Positions 1 to 30,730 are shown, numbered from the stretch's first letter. The stretch is DNA of 64,000 nucleotides from Thamnaconus septentrionalis (GCA_009823395.1 CM020501.1:19535861-19599860), one strand, 5' to 3'. Numbers and translations: made by a program. The notes: generated from the sequence alone by a model not told the origin.

Positions 1-1
1 C

Positions 2-16
2 GCGCAGGAGGAGGAA

Positions 17-48
<32 letters not shown>

Positions 49-1361
49 GAAGGGAGCGAGGGAACACGAGCATCTGCACAACAACAACAACAACAAAAAC
101 GGCGACAGTGCACAGCACAGTTGCAGCGACCAGGAAGAAGGACTGGACGGCGAGGATGACTCGGAATTCAGCCCCGGTCCCTGTGCCTCAACAGCAGCGT
201 GCAGGAAGCCCGGCGAGCCCCCAGCCTCCGACCCCGGCAGCGGCTCCGGCTCCCTGGGCGGCTGCTGTGGCGCTGCAACAACAACGAGCTGCGATATAGT
301 CGAGAGTGGCTGCAAAGAGGAGGAAGCAAATGCACCGAGAGACACCGAGGGACTCTCCGGCCAGCAGGGCGCCGCTCTCAGCCCCGGGCCGGATGCCAGC
401 AGGCACCGTGAGGCCAGCGGCGGAGGCGAGGCGAAGGAGCTCAGTCCGTCCGGGGCTGACAGCCAGGAGCAAACTTGCTCCAGGAGCGCCCCACATCCTC
501 CACTTCCTCCTCAGCAGCGACAGCAGCAGCACCCGCACCGGGCGAGGCAGACGGCGCCCGCCAAGTCCAAAGTTCGCCCCGGCTCAGGTGGGACCAGAGC
601 GCCGGGGAGCCCCGCCAACTCGGAGCCGGGCGACGGGCTGGTGGCTCCGGCTTGCAGCCCGAAGGGGCGTCCCTGCACCTCCTCCGCCGCGCTCAGAGGC
701 CACATGAAGCCGCTGGGGCTGAAAGAGATCCTGGGCTACCTGAGCAGCCAGGAGCGGCTGTCCGAGGAGAAGCTGACCCGGGGGAAAGTCAAGGCGGCCA
801 TGGAGCGAGAGGTGGCCGGCGGCAGGCTGCGCAGGACCCGCTGCGGGAACATCACGCTGCCGCCGAGGGGGGCGGCGTCCGGGAGGATCGCGTCGCAGGA
901 CGGGCTCAGAAAGGTGGGCCACAACCTCGTCCCCACTTGATTTGGTTTTCAACACGTCTCAAGCGGCATGTGTGAAAACGTGCGCGCATGCACGCGCGCT
1001 CACGCTCCCTGCTTTGTTTAAAGGGAGAAAGAAATCGTTTTCGAGTTCGACCTAGACGCGGCGTTATGTTGTTGTTTTTCCCCTAATGCAGAAGTGAGGT
1101 GTGTGAGGGAGGGAGGTGGCCAGAGTAGTGCCCAACCGGCTGGATCGGCGAGTCAGGACGCCACGGTGTCTGTGCCGCGGTTATCATTGACTACGTTTAC
1201 ATGCAGAGTTTAATCCGACTCATAATTCGGTTTTCTCGTCTAATCGGACTTCTCTATTTACAGTGTGTGTGTGTGTGTGTGTGGGGGGCGCCTCTGTACA
1301 AAGGCGACAGAGGCACAGAGGCAGACTCAGTCAGACGCTCTGTCTCTCCCTCGAGCGACAC

Positions 1362-1404
<43 letters not shown>

Positions 1405-3946
1405 GACTGTGACCGTGAGGCTGCGGAGGAAATTCAGGCGGTGGGGGGGTGCAGTTGCGACCAGCGCCGGTTTGTTTCGGTACCACGGTCCAGTCAGTCC
1501 AGTGGGGCATAGAAGCAGCACCAAACTCCGCTGCTTCTACGCCTCTAACCCTCCCAACCTCCTCTGTCCCTCCGCACCCTCTTATGATTATTGTTTTCCG
1601 GCCCTCCCTTTGTGCACCCCATGACTTCCTTTGTACAATTCCTGACGGTGCTCCCTCCTCCCAGACCTGTGCTGCTTCCACTTCCACTTTACTTCCTGCG
1701 TTCTGCTTCTCTCTGAGTGGGAGGCGCTGCTGCCGCCGCCCGTCACAAGCTTTTTTGAAATCAAGACCTTACTGTATAACTTGTCCATCTGGTAAAAAAA
1801 AATAAATAAATAAACAAACAAACAAACAAACAAAAACACAATATGAAACAAAACATGATAGGACCAAATGTGTTTTTAACTTGTAGCAGGAGGAGCAGCA
1901 AGAGGAGGAGGAGAGCGAGCCGATGGAAACAGGCATTGAGCAAGAGAATGAGAAGAAAAAGGAGCAGCAGGAGCAGGAGGAGCAGGAGGAGCAGGAGCAG
2001 GAGCAGGAGGATCCCCAGAGTTCCGCTGAGGATGGAGGACTTTCCCTGGTAGCCATGACAACCAAACCACAGCTGGTTAGCGAGGATGCTGGGATCCAGA
2101 CAGCAGCGGAGCAGCAGACTCCCCCCCAGTGCTCCGGCCGAGGTGCGTGCGTGACACTCCCACCACCGTCTTGATGTTCTGCTGGTTGCTGTTTCTGACG
2201 TTTGAAGCCAAAAGAACCTTTGGCTTTTAATAGGAAATACAAATGTCTTCTTCTACAACAATTATCTTAAACAAAGAAAACCCAAGTAAATGAAGGTTTC
2301 GATTGTCTTAGTGGCATTTTCAAGCCAGTTTTATTGTTATTTAATGATTGATGATGTGTTTCTTCCCTCCTCTCACAGCATGTGTTGGCGCTGATCTCTC
2401 AGGGTCGCCTGATCCCGACACTAGGGGCCGGATTCCCTTTGTCCAGGGGTCCTTGGTGTCACACTGCAATGGGACACAGCAAGAGGAGGGCCAAACTTAT
2501 TCGTCCATTAAGGTAAGTCAACAAAAAAATTAAAGGGCGGCAGAAGGACTGCACATCTGGGCCTTAAAGTCGCTATTATGAACTTTGTGAGGCACAGATT
2601 GACGCTTTCCTGATTGAGACTTGGCTGCATCTATTCAAAATATGTTGTGAATGTGAATTTCAAAGGTTAGACTTTGTTAGGTTAGAAATTGTACATTCTG
2701 TGTGTCAGAATGCAAAAATGCACTTGCGGCGAGACGGAATCAGCAACACGTCGGAGGATTTTAACGGTGAGTTGGTCAATGTGTGTGTTTTTTCACTCAA
2801 TCGTCCCGTGGTTGCAGCTCTGATCACCGCTCGTCTTTCGTCTTTTGCCCTCGCAGGGGTGGAGTCGAGGGGGACAGAGGGCGAGTCCTCCTGCCTCCTG
2901 ACTCCCACCTCCTCGCCGACCCATGGCGGCATGTCCCGGGAACGCCCGGTAAACGGCGAGTTTGGCAGTGACGGGTGAGTCGAACCGAGGAACAACTTGA
3001 AATAGCAAAGAAACCTAGCATCTTTAGCTTTTCTTTTTGTTGGTATGGATTGGGAACCTTCATAATTCTGGTACATCCAGTTTTTTTGTTTTGTTTTATT
3101 TTTGGTCTAATAAGCATCAGTGTCATCAGTGAATGTGATAATGACAGCATGTTTAAAAGATGGCGATCAGCTGTTTTTGCCCAGGGCTGCTGCGTCCTTA
3201 ACTGGAAAAAAGGAATTAAAAAAAGAAACTTTAGTTTTGAGAGTAGCAAAACTGTAATCCAGATTAAATAAAATTACCCAGATGCTCTTTGAGAGATCTC
3301 TAGTCCGTCCAGATTATTCTGTCAGAACTTTTTCCATTTTTGCAAATTATCAACAAACGTAGTGTTTCATTAATAGCATAAAAATCACACTTACTTTTCA
3401 CTTGAGCACATTCCAGAACCTGCACTTTCTGTATCTAGAGTTTATTCTTCATACTACTTTAACGTTTTACTCTTACTTTTATCAGAGTATTTCAGCTCTG
3501 CATGTCAACTCCTCTTCCTCCTCCTCTCCAGGTGCATCAAGTGCGAGGCGGCCGGCGGGAGTCCGCTGGACTGGACCGTGTCGAACGTGGTCAGTTACTT
3601 CACAGCGGCCGGTTTCCCCGAGCAGGCCGCCGCCTTCAGGACGCAGGTGAGGCCGCCCTCGGGTCTTCTCCCGAACGTGCCGCTAGAGGTCGCCAGAGAC
3701 AACGCTAAAAAAAAAAAAAAAAAAAAAAAAACCGACAAAAAACTTCCACCATACCTTACCGACGGTCGACCCACGCCGCTTTGCTCCTCCTCCTCTCATT
3801 AGGAAATCGACGGCAAGTCCCTCCTCCTCATGCAGCGCAACGACGTTCTAACCGGCCTGTCGATCAGACTCGGCCCCGCCCTCAAGATCTATGAGCGCCA
3901 CGTGAAGGCTCTGCAGAGATCACACTTTGAGGAGGACGACTGCTGA
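2..3946 (+). CDS. samd1: SAMD1 (atherin), chromatin reader, 5' partial
   Basis: SAMD1 binds unmethylated CpG islands through an N-terminal winged helix and represses transcription with a C-terminal SAM domain (family knowledge). The frame is open from base 2 to 913 with no stop, so the window starts inside an exon and the first winged helix lies upstream. Proposed exons: <2-913, 1321-1440, 1890-2142, 2379-2512, 2709-2766, 2857-2974, 3532-3646, 3803-3946; all phases agree and about 618 codons are present. Seen: a Glu-rich start, a helical block [14 protein letters not shown] followed by [10 protein letters not shown] that matches the middle conserved region of SAMD1, Asp- and Glu-rich exons, then the SAM domain with [12 protein letters not shown] and [18 protein letters not shown], ending HFEEDDC. 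The tail stops earlier than the human protein (which goes on after DDD). Exons 1321-1440 and 2709-2766 are the least certain. SAMD13 is excluded by the long N-terminal part. Confidence 0.85.
1363..1401 (+). repeat. (GAT)13 microsatellite, probably coding poly-Asp in samd1
   Basis: Thirteen GAT units give an uninterrupted Asp run followed by EDCDRE. They sit in a 120-base open segment (1321-1440) with an AG before and GT after, phase 0 on both sides, which joins in frame to flanking samd1 exons. SAMD1 has an acidic stretch at this place in the protein. Confidence 0.6.
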
Positions 3947-4024
3947 CAGACATTCAGACAGACAATGAGACAGACAGACAGACATACATACAGACAGGTC
4001 TGTTGGGGTTTCGCCCAATGAGTC

Positions 4025-4141
<117 letters not shown>

Positions 4142-4208
4142 AATACGCAATCATCTCACACAGACGGTGCCAAAACTCTCTTTCTTAAGTTACACAGACA
4201 AGAGAAAC

Positions 4209-4245
<37 letters not shown>

Positions 4246-4258
4246 AGCACATCAGTTG

Positions 4259-4309
<51 letters not shown>
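4209..4309. repeat. Two (TG)n blocks
   Basis: Two TG runs are separated by a short unique spacer (around 4245-4259). They lie in the samd1 to vcp-like gap. Confidence 0.9.
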
Positions 4310-4310
<1 letters not shown>

Positions 4311-5177
4311 GCACTTGAGAGAGGATGTTGCTTTTCAGCAGGAAATAATTATAAATTACCAAATTAGATTTTGCACGGCGTTAAGATCCTGCCAGCAGTT
4401 GTTGATCTGTTAAAAGGTAGCCAGAGCTGGCCGCCCCGGGCTTTTGTTAAGCACTTTTGACATTTTTTGGACTGTAATCATCGCCATCACCACTAGGGAG
4501 CACTACGCATCCTCCAAGTTAGCTTGCAACAATAGTTTTTTCATTTGCCTGTCTGAACTGGCATCGACCCAGCAAACAGTTTTTGAAACAGTTGTGAGGC
4601 TGCTCACTTCCAACAGCATCCGTCTGGAAATGAATTAGAATTAGTTTTGGTGGCGAGGAATTGGCCAAAGAGTGAAAGCTGAGTCACTCAATCAATCAAC
4701 CAATCACACACTACCAGCATTTTTTTTTTCATTTTTGTTTAACTAAAACTCAAATGATTTATGCAGTTGATTCCCTCCAGTCGCTATGTTCCATGTTTAC
4801 TGTGGATTATTTTCCTTTTGGTTTTTTCCAACGTTTGTGTAAGCGTTTCCAGCATTTTTGTTATATGTTGTGGACGTTTCTATTGTACTTTGTCTGCACT
4901 GTTATTTTGCTCTATGTTTTTTTATTTTTTTTTTATTTTTGTTTTGTTTGTTTTAACCCATTTCAAACCTTGCAGGCCAGATTGAACCTTTCGGAAACTG
5001 TTTCGCTTTATCTCCCAGTACCCATCTGGCTTGTATTAGGTCACTTAGCAACTGCTAATGCTAGGTTTTTCAAGTTTTTCTTTCTTTTTTTTTCACCAAG
5101 TGACACTCTAAGGCTTGCTGTTGATGCTACAGGGCAATATCGATGAGCGGTGATGTGATGTACAGGAGTGTTTAACC
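4310..5177. other. Intergenic, AT-rich, no gene seen
   Basis: T-rich unique sequence with no open frame showing family similarity or matching splice sites. No polyadenylation signal was recognised close to the end of samd1. Confidence 0.5.
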
Positions 5178-5549
5178 CAGGCGTGGGCAAACTACGGCCT
5201 GGGGGCCATATGCGGCCCGTTAAAGCTTTTGAAATCCGGCCCCCCCAAACTTGAAGAAGTAATACTAATAGTCAGTATCAATATCAATAGCTGCATTTCA
5301 TAATTTTTTTCATTGTTTTAAGAGTAATTTAAATAAAGAGCTAAACACCGTGGGACTTCACGACACATTGTGTTGTAACTTTGCTTTGGTTTCTTTTCAA
5401 TTGACATTGAAGCACATGCTTTCTACACATCCCAAGATATATTTTTTTCTCTCCGATGAGGTTAGTCATCAAAACACTCCATTCATCTGCCCCTCTGTCA
5501 AATTTTCGAACCTTGTGGTCCCACCAGTCAATAAGTTTGCCCACCCCTG
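5178..5549 (+). mobile_element. Non-autonomous hAT-like element, complete copy
   Basis: The ends are imperfect inverted repeats: CAGGCGTGGGCAAACT on the left and AGTTTGCCCACCCCTG on the right. They are flanked by a near-perfect 8-bp duplication, gtttaacc on the left and gtttaact on the right. An 8-bp target duplication and CAGG-type ends are typical of hAT transposons. The 372-bp copy has no transposase. Partial copies occur at about 17315, 32826, 34260, 36306 and 54905. Confidence 0.8.
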
Positions 5550-6395
<846 letters not shown>

Positions 6396-6437
6396 CGTGG
6401 AAGTTAAAGTGGCGACTGTTTTTTGGCAGACTAGCGC

Positions 6438-6510
6438 CTCTCTTCTCTTCTCTTCTCTTCTCTTCTCTTCTCTTCTCTTCTCTTCTCTTCTCTTCTCTTC
6501 TCTTCTCTTC
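6438..6510. repeat. (TTCTC)n pentanucleotide array
   Basis: About fourteen near-perfect pyrimidine pentamers, giving a strand-asymmetric tract next to a candidate exon. Confidence 0.95.
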
Positions 6511-6636
6511 GCTCACACGCAACCTTGCATGGAGCCAAAGAAGTAAGAAGAGACGGCAACAGAAGCGAAGCCCCTTGTGAAAAAGACGAGGCTCGGGACG
6601 ACACGTCCCCCTTGTAGAATTTCTCAGTTTGGAACC

Positions 6637-6729
6637 ATGAAGATTGGATTGGACTGTGGAGCCGCTGGTTGGAGGGCCGGCAGTGGGAGGGACATTCCAG
6701 GCTATATCTGTCCTGGGACGCTCTCCAAG
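6637..6729 (+). other. Candidate orphan exon upstream of the vcp-like gene
   Basis: An ATG at 6637 opens 31 codons (starting MKIGLDCGAAGW) that end exactly at CTCTCCAAG|gtaagt, a perfect donor. I do not recognise the peptide and found no clear partner exon. It could be an untranslated or alternative leader exon of the vcp-like gene, or chance. Confidence 0.25.
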
Positions 6730-7077
6730 GTAAGTGATCGGGATGTGTGTGTGTGTTTGTGCGTGTGCGTGCAATTGCCAATTACAAAAATAAAGATAGA
6801 GAGATGCAGATGAGCGCAATTTGGAAAAGGGGGGCCAGATTCCACCAGCAGGCTGCAGCTGCCACAGACATGGTGGTTGGAGGCAGCGGAGGAAGAAGAA
6901 GAAGAAGAATAGCCTGAGGACGCAGCTGCTCCACCAGGACCTGAACCTAAGAAACCTAGAGGAACCTAAACCCCTGGAAAAGCATCATGGCAGCGGCATA
7001 AGGTCGTCCCATCGCTGTTGCGCAGTGAAGAGGCCAGGATCAGACGAGATATAAAGTAGCAGCAGCCGCCGCGAGTC

Positions 7078-15162
<8,085 letters not shown>

Positions 15163-15286
15163 TACAGAATCATCAGCGGCAACACTTACTTTCCTTTTCT
15201 TCTTCTGCTGTGTGTGGCTTCTCTGGAGGAAGGGAGGTGGAAGAGGAAAAGGCCTGGAATGAGCAAAATACAAAAGAAAACAATTA

Positions 15287-15462
15287 AATAAATGTATATC
15301 TTTGGTTAACACACTGTCTAGAATATGAAATGCAAAAATAAGATGCATAAAGAAACAATTAATGAAGTCAGTCTTTTCAAATGCCAGTTGTTTGCACTAT
15401 AAAAGTTGTGAAAGGTGTTTGCATGCATGCATGTGTTTAAGATGTTTAAAAAAAAAAATAAA
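15287..15462 (+). promoter_or_regulatory. vcp-like polyadenylation signals
   Basis: AATAAA hexamers at 15287-15292 and 15457-15462 follow the stop codon at 15160-15162. Either could end the transcript. Confidence 0.5.
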
Positions 15463-15939
15463 ACATATTCGAAGTCTTTATTTTGTCTGTACTTCATTTT
15501 TTAAGTCTGACAAACTTCATTAACAGAAGTGTGTTGAATCTGCCCTTCACTTGAGGAAGATTTTTAAAAACCTTGCTGAAAATGCTTAGGAAAAAGGACA
15601 CAATAAAATAAAAAAATATTTTTTAATGGATATAAAATATAATATGAAAGAATAAAAGGAACAGTATGTTTATTTCAGTAAATTGTTTTCATTATTTTGA
15701 TTTTGCAGTATTACAATTAAAATACTTTCCCAGCAATAAGGCAGAGCAACTGTTGACGGTGAAGGGCAACAGTTAGATCTAGTCACTATTTCAATCTTAC
15801 GCTAAATTAAACAATCTACAAACAAATCATTGCTTTCATTGGGCGGTTACTGCTGTACAACAACAAATTCAAGTTTGTGGTCGTTGACGGAACATTTGTC
15901 ATTCGCCGTATTTGCGGGGGTACTCCTTATCGCAAAGGA

Positions 15940-16110
15940 CCGCTGGCTGTTTATTTCCGGTGACAAGCGGAAGTAAAAGAAGGGAGCCTGTGGAGGTGAC
16001 CGAATGGCAGACAGCCGATTTATTTTTGTTTCAATTCCAGATTAGCCCCAGGAAGAAACTTAACCAATCATTATCTTGTTTGTCAACAGCGCACCGAGAC
16101 AGCTGCTGCC
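15940..16110 (+). promoter_or_regulatory. ndufb7 promoter and leader region
   Basis: TTTCCGGT and GCGGAAGT, ETS-type cores on opposite strands, lie about 150 bases before the ndufb7 start. ETS sites are common in promoters of nuclear respiratory-chain genes. No TATA box is seen. Confidence 0.4.
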
Positions 16111-16758
16111 ATGGGAGCGCACCTGGCCAGACGGTACATCACCGAGACCGACACCGAGCCCGACCCGGCCAAGAAATTCGAGTTCGACCCCGCGTACGGG
16201 TTTCCAGAGAGGACAGAGAGAGGTTTGTCACTCCCTGTCAAACACATAACAATTCAACTTTATCGTGTATTTTCTTATCTCGAATTGCCTCATTAACATG
16301 TTTTCCTAAAACTGCAATTGCACCCAAATAGCAAACGAGACAGCTATATGTGAGCTATCGCTGGTTAGCCAAAGAGCTAACTGGTGCAGGACGGAATTGG
16401 TGTCAACTGAGCTCTGCGGCGCGACTGAAACAAGAATCCTCAACGTCCAGACAGAATGCACACGAACGTTGCGGATAAAATAAACTCATCCGATTTGCTT
16501 TGCCGCTGTTCCCTCAACTCTTGTAGGTTACAAGGTAGACATTGTTTGTATTTAAACAAACAAACAAACAAATAAAAACAACAACAACCAAAATGTGGAA
16601 TTTAATAAATGCAAATCTATGCTATTGCTGTACTATAAAAGGCAAGGGTAAACTAATTAGATAGTATTTGTATACGAAGATGCACATTTCGTTTTTCCTT
16701 TGGGCCACTGCCACTTTTGCGTTTAAAGTGTTATGACTGACGTTGATTTATCATTACT

Positions 16759-16799
<41 letters not shown>

Positions 16800-17853
16800 T
16801 ATTTATTGTAACAAACCACCAACAACTTGAGGTCTGAGACTCATCGGTGTCGTTGTCATCTCTGTCCCTCCGCCAGAGATGGTGGCCACCCAGGAGCAGA
16901 TGAACTTGGCCCAGCTACCAGTGGAGCAGCGGGACTACTGCGCCCACCACCTCCTGAAACTCATGAAGTGTAAGCGGGACAACTGGCCAAACTTCCTGGC
17001 CTGCAAGCACGAGAGACACGACTGGGACTACTGCCAGCACCAGGAGTAAGTCCACACCAATTCATGCGTCTTGGTTTTATGGAGGGCCGAAAGTGAAAAA
17101 ATTAAATACTTCTGTATCACTGATAAAAGTACATACATTATTCAATACACTTAAATTAATATAATTGAATTATGAATTTAACGGCATTTAATTATTTTGT
17201 GGTTCCAGTGGATGCAGTGCCACTGTGAAATAAGACAAGTCAGCCAAAGTTATTAGTCAGAGGACAGTATATAATAAAAAAAAGAATGTGTTTGCAGACT
17301 CTGACTCTTTAAACCAGGCATGGGCAAACCTTGGCCCGGGGGCCATAAGCGGCCCGTTAAGCTTTTTAGTCAGGCCCGCCAAAGTTGATGAAATTATACT
17401 AAATCATAAAATAGCTGTATTTCAACCAGTTTTTCACTGTTTTAAGAGTCAATTCAATGAAGAGCTAAATACCGTGGGGATTCAAATACACATTTTGTTG
17501 CAATGCTTTTGTTCATTTTCACATTAAAGAACATTTTCTACATATCCCATGATATTTTCTCTCCCAGCTGTTGCATTTATTTTTTTTTAAATTTCCACTG
17601 AAGTATGATTAAAATCTGATTCTCTTCTAACTCCATGGCGCTACTAATGCCGACTTAAAAAAACATGTAATCTATACTTTAGATATTAGATGTAAGTTAC
17701 CAACTATAGAATATGAGCAGCTCTGACGCAGATGTAACACCACCGCTGTGCTTTGCTGCCCTCAGCTACGTGATGCGTATGAAGGAGTACGAGCGAGAGA
17801 GGAGGCTCCAGCTGAGGAAGAAGAGAATCGAGGCTCAAGCCGAGGCTGCGTGA
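16111..17853 (+). CDS. ndufb7: NADH dehydrogenase 1 beta subunit 7 (complex I B18)
   Basis: This is an accessory subunit of mitochondrial complex I on the intermembrane-space side, folded by the Mia40 route. Exons: 16111-16222, 16877-17045, 17766-17853, in phase, giving 122 residues. Seen: an MGAHLARR start, which fits N-myristoylation of Gly2 as in the mammalian protein; the GFPER motif; and twin CX9C motifs, [15 protein letters not shown] and [15 protein letters not shown], which form the CHCH helical hairpin with two disulfides. The C-terminus (QAEAA) is shorter than the human one. The start is fixed by the Gly2 motif and by family alignment. The gene lies about 0.95 kb downstream of the vcp-like gene in the same orientation and tail to tail with tecr. 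Confidence 0.95.
17315..17575 (+). mobile_element. hAT-like element, left-end fragment
   Basis: It begins CAGGCATGGGCAAACC and follows the 5178-5549 copy through its middle (AAGAGCTAAATACCGTGGG), then stops near TCTCCCAGC. It lies in ndufb7 intron 2. Confidence 0.75.
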
Positions 17854-17909
17854 TCGCTTCCTCCTCCGACACCTGATGTCTGTGTGTGTATATACGTGCT
17901 GCTGTTGAC

Positions 17910-17915
17910 AATAAA
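17910..17915 (+). promoter_or_regulatory. ndufb7 polyadenylation signal AATAAA
   Basis: A canonical hexamer 57 bases after the stop codon. Confidence 0.75.
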
Positions 17916-18293
17916 CAAGTCTTTAAGTGATGCGCATCTCTGCCTTGATTGTGTTGAAACGCACGACCACACAAGTGAACAGAAACGGTCAAATCTTTGC
18001 TACCAAATCAAATACAAACATCATCAAACACAGCCAGACGACACTGGTTTTGATTTTTTATTTTTTTTTATTATTTTTTTTTAATAAATTACTTCAGACA
18101 TTAACAAAATTAAATGCTTTCATGTTTGTTTGTTTTCAAAATTCAGATGTATTGATATCAAAACTGAACACCAGCAGATGCAAATTCAGCCTCTGAACGC
18201 CAGAGGTCAGTGTTTGTACACATGGCGTGACGCCACTCGATGAGGGCTGCGGGGTGCTGCTGAAGCTGACGTGCACACGAGTCAAACAGCCAA

Positions 18294-19221
18294 AAGGCTC
18301 ATACACACTGAACGCGTTTTTGACGCGGTCCGACGCGCGGTATGGCGCAAGTAGGCGCAAGCAGGGGCAGACCTGGCGTCAACGCCCTGTGACGACACCT
18401 TGGCGCGGCCAATAGGAGAGCAGCCGGTTCTGGGGGAAAATAAAGTGCCCAGATGCAGAGCACGGCACCAGTGTTTACATGTGTGTTAAAACTTCTCTAC
18501 ATCGAACTGTGTCTGACAATTTAGGAACATAAGGTTGTTGCTTTTTCATATATATTAGGGTCGGATCATTATCGCGATGATTCGCATTTTATTTTATACT
18601 CAAGACAACACGGAACGTACATTGCACGAGTAGAGTTTCCGGCAAAATGGATAGCAACGCACTGAGTAGCAAGCGGGAGGACGAGAGCGCTGTTTGTGTG
18701 CAAACGGTGGCACAACGAGTTTTCGTTCCACCGCAGTTATTCAAGCCCCGGCACCACCTCAATGCAAAAACACGTAGCAGCTAGTACGAGCACGGAGCTA
18801 ACAAGAACGTCAGAGCGCCGAAACCGAGCAGAGTCGCCAACCAGATGCATATTTTTAAGCTAGTCTTGAGTCCCAGAGCTCAGCGTCATTTCAGATTTTA
18901 CACTCGGGACACTGCGAGAGACAAGTTTTTCCTCCACTTTTCTCACTCCTGCTCTCTCGCTGCTGGCGCTCTGCGTCTGGCCACTTTTTCGGAGCCGACT
19001 GCTCTCCTATTGGCCGCGCCAAGATGTCGTCACAGCGCGTTGACGCTCGATTTAAAACATTTTTATATCGAGCGTCAAGGCGTCAAGGCGTCAAACGCCA
19101 CCCTTGCGCGACGCTCTGCTCTCAGCGCGGCGTTGCGCTCTTGCGCCGACGTCGCACATACACAATGAATGGCTGCGCTGACGCCCCCCTGCGCTTGACG
19201 CGTTCAGTGTGTATGAGCCTA
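18294..19221. mobile_element. Inverted-repeat DNA transposon with BED-finger relic (hAT-like)
   Basis: The left end reads GGCTCATACACACTGAACG and the right end is its reverse complement, CGTTCAGTGTGTATGAGCC. Inside each end are repeated GACGC / GCGTCAA words, typical of transposase-binding subterminal repeats. The middle, 18696-18850, reads as a BED zinc-finger-like remnant (EFSFHRSYSSPGTTSMQKHV) with the second expected Cys changed to Trp. BED fingers are common in hAT transposases. No clean 8-bp target duplication is visible, so the superfamily call is tentative. It lies between the 3' ends of ndufb7 and tecr. Confidence 0.75.
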
Positions 19222-19492
19222 AAATCGGAGCACGTGTGTTTGTGGCGGATAAAACAGAGCAGGCTGGGCCTTTTTTTTTTTTTTTTTTTAGTGTTTTTCT
19301 ACTTTCACTCAACACCAGAGGTACCTAAGACACAAGGGAGAAGAAGGTAGGGGGCGCTGCGGAGTTAAGAGGGTCCTTCGGTCGCTCAAAGTTCCAGCAG
19401 AGTTGTTAAAGGATGGAAGACGGGAGGGGTTGGGTCACGGTTTCATTCAGAGCAAGGTTTACAGAGGAAGGGGGGTGAAGGAGTGGTCACAT
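19222..19492. other. tecr 3' UTR region
   Basis: This is the sequence beyond the tecr stop codon (minus strand). It contains a poly-T run near 19270-19289. No AATAAA on the minus strand was recognised here. Confidence 0.4.
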
Positions 19493-29383
<9,891 letters not shown>

Positions 29384-29600
29384 CTTGGCAGTTGGCACCC
29401 AGTGTCTTAATATCCGCGGTGAGTGACAAAGCGTGCGCCAATCAGCGGAGTGATATACGACGGTTGACCGGCGTCGAGGCGGGAACTAAGACGGAGCTGT
29501 GCCCAATAAGCGCACGAAGAATTCGGACGATTCCGCCCACAATATTCCAAGAACCAATGAGATTTGGAAGCAGACGGAGAGGTCGCGGCATGGCCTGTGT
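29384..29600 (-). promoter_or_regulatory. tecr exon 1a promoter with three CCAAT boxes
   Basis: CCAAT occurs on the + strand at 29438-29442, 29503-29507 and 29554-29558, that is, inverted relative to tecr, inside GC-richer sequence just upstream of MKHYE. Spaced NF-Y sites are typical of TATA-less housekeeping and lipid-gene promoters. Confidence 0.55.
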
Positions 29601-29699
29601 GCGCTGACCTAAGTAGGCGGTTTGTGCGCATGCTCCCTGGCTCTGCGTGGCGGTGAGCATCAGCGTTTGTGTTGATTTCTGTTTATTTTAATAGCAAAT

Positions 29700-30720
29700 A
29701 CTGTAGCTTTTTTAAAATAAAATTACTACACCTTTCTAATTAGTATAATTTCTTTTAGTTTTAGTCCAAACGTTTTACTTGGCAAAATATAATGCAGTTC
29801 ACATTTGTTTTTTATTCTGAAATAATGTTTTTTTTTTGTTGTTGTATGTATAATGAACTTCGTGATCTAATAAAAGTTTGCCATTTTCTTCACATGTTGT
29901 CATTTTTATTGTCCTGGAACCATTTTTATTCTGTGTGGTTCATCGCTCCCCCTATAAAAGGATGTAATGAAAATAGCGAGGACATAAAAAAACACACATT
30001 GAACAGCACATGCTGGTGTCAAGTGTGACACATCTCAGCACTATAACGTGGCCCCAAATTAACCACAAAGTCAAATATTGTTAACCATACTCAGGAAGGA
30101 GTCAGTAAAAAGAAAACAAGTCTATTGAACAAAATAAGGAGCTTACATTGTTTTGAAAGCAGCCAGGACCCCCAGGTCACAAGCTTGCAGTGTCCTGTCC
30201 TGCCCTGCCTGCCTGCAAATAGAGAAGCTTTATATTTAGAGGAGCCATAGAGCAATGCCCTAAATATCAGCAGAGTAGCAGAAGGTATTAATAGGCTTAG
30301 ATCTTAGAGAGCCACACCCAACTTTCAAACCATTCTTACAACAATAAAAGCTCAGAAGACAAGAAGAGTCACCAGGCCACTTTTACTGAGGTCGCACAAT
30401 TCTATTAACGCATGAACTGTGACAATTAATAGTCTAATTTAACAATATAAGCGATAGCACATGACAATACATAGAGAAATAAAAGGTTGAGTGACAGGTT
30501 AGAATTTGTTTCCCACAATGTGCCTGGGTGTATATTAATGATTAATCTAAAAATGCTGAGATTCTGACATTAAAGAATGATTTAAAAAAAGAAAAAGAAG
30601 AAGAAGAAGTCCCTTTAGTGTGCATCCATACAATCTCGCATTTAATCCTTTTACCCCACAGCAGTACGTGAACATGCAGCGTTGCGTCACGGTGGGCGTG
30701 TCTCTCGCTGAAAGATGACA
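29700..30720. other. tecr-dnajb1 intergenic region, no gene seen
   Basis: AT-rich sequence between the divergent promoters, with a short AAG run near 30591-30608. No open frame of interest. Confidence 0.5.
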
Positions 30721-30730
30721 GCCGAGCCTG

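Noticed and set aside
3532..3946. SAMD13
   Set aside because: The SAM domain is similar, but the long acidic N-terminal region and the [18 protein letters not shown] block match SAMD1.
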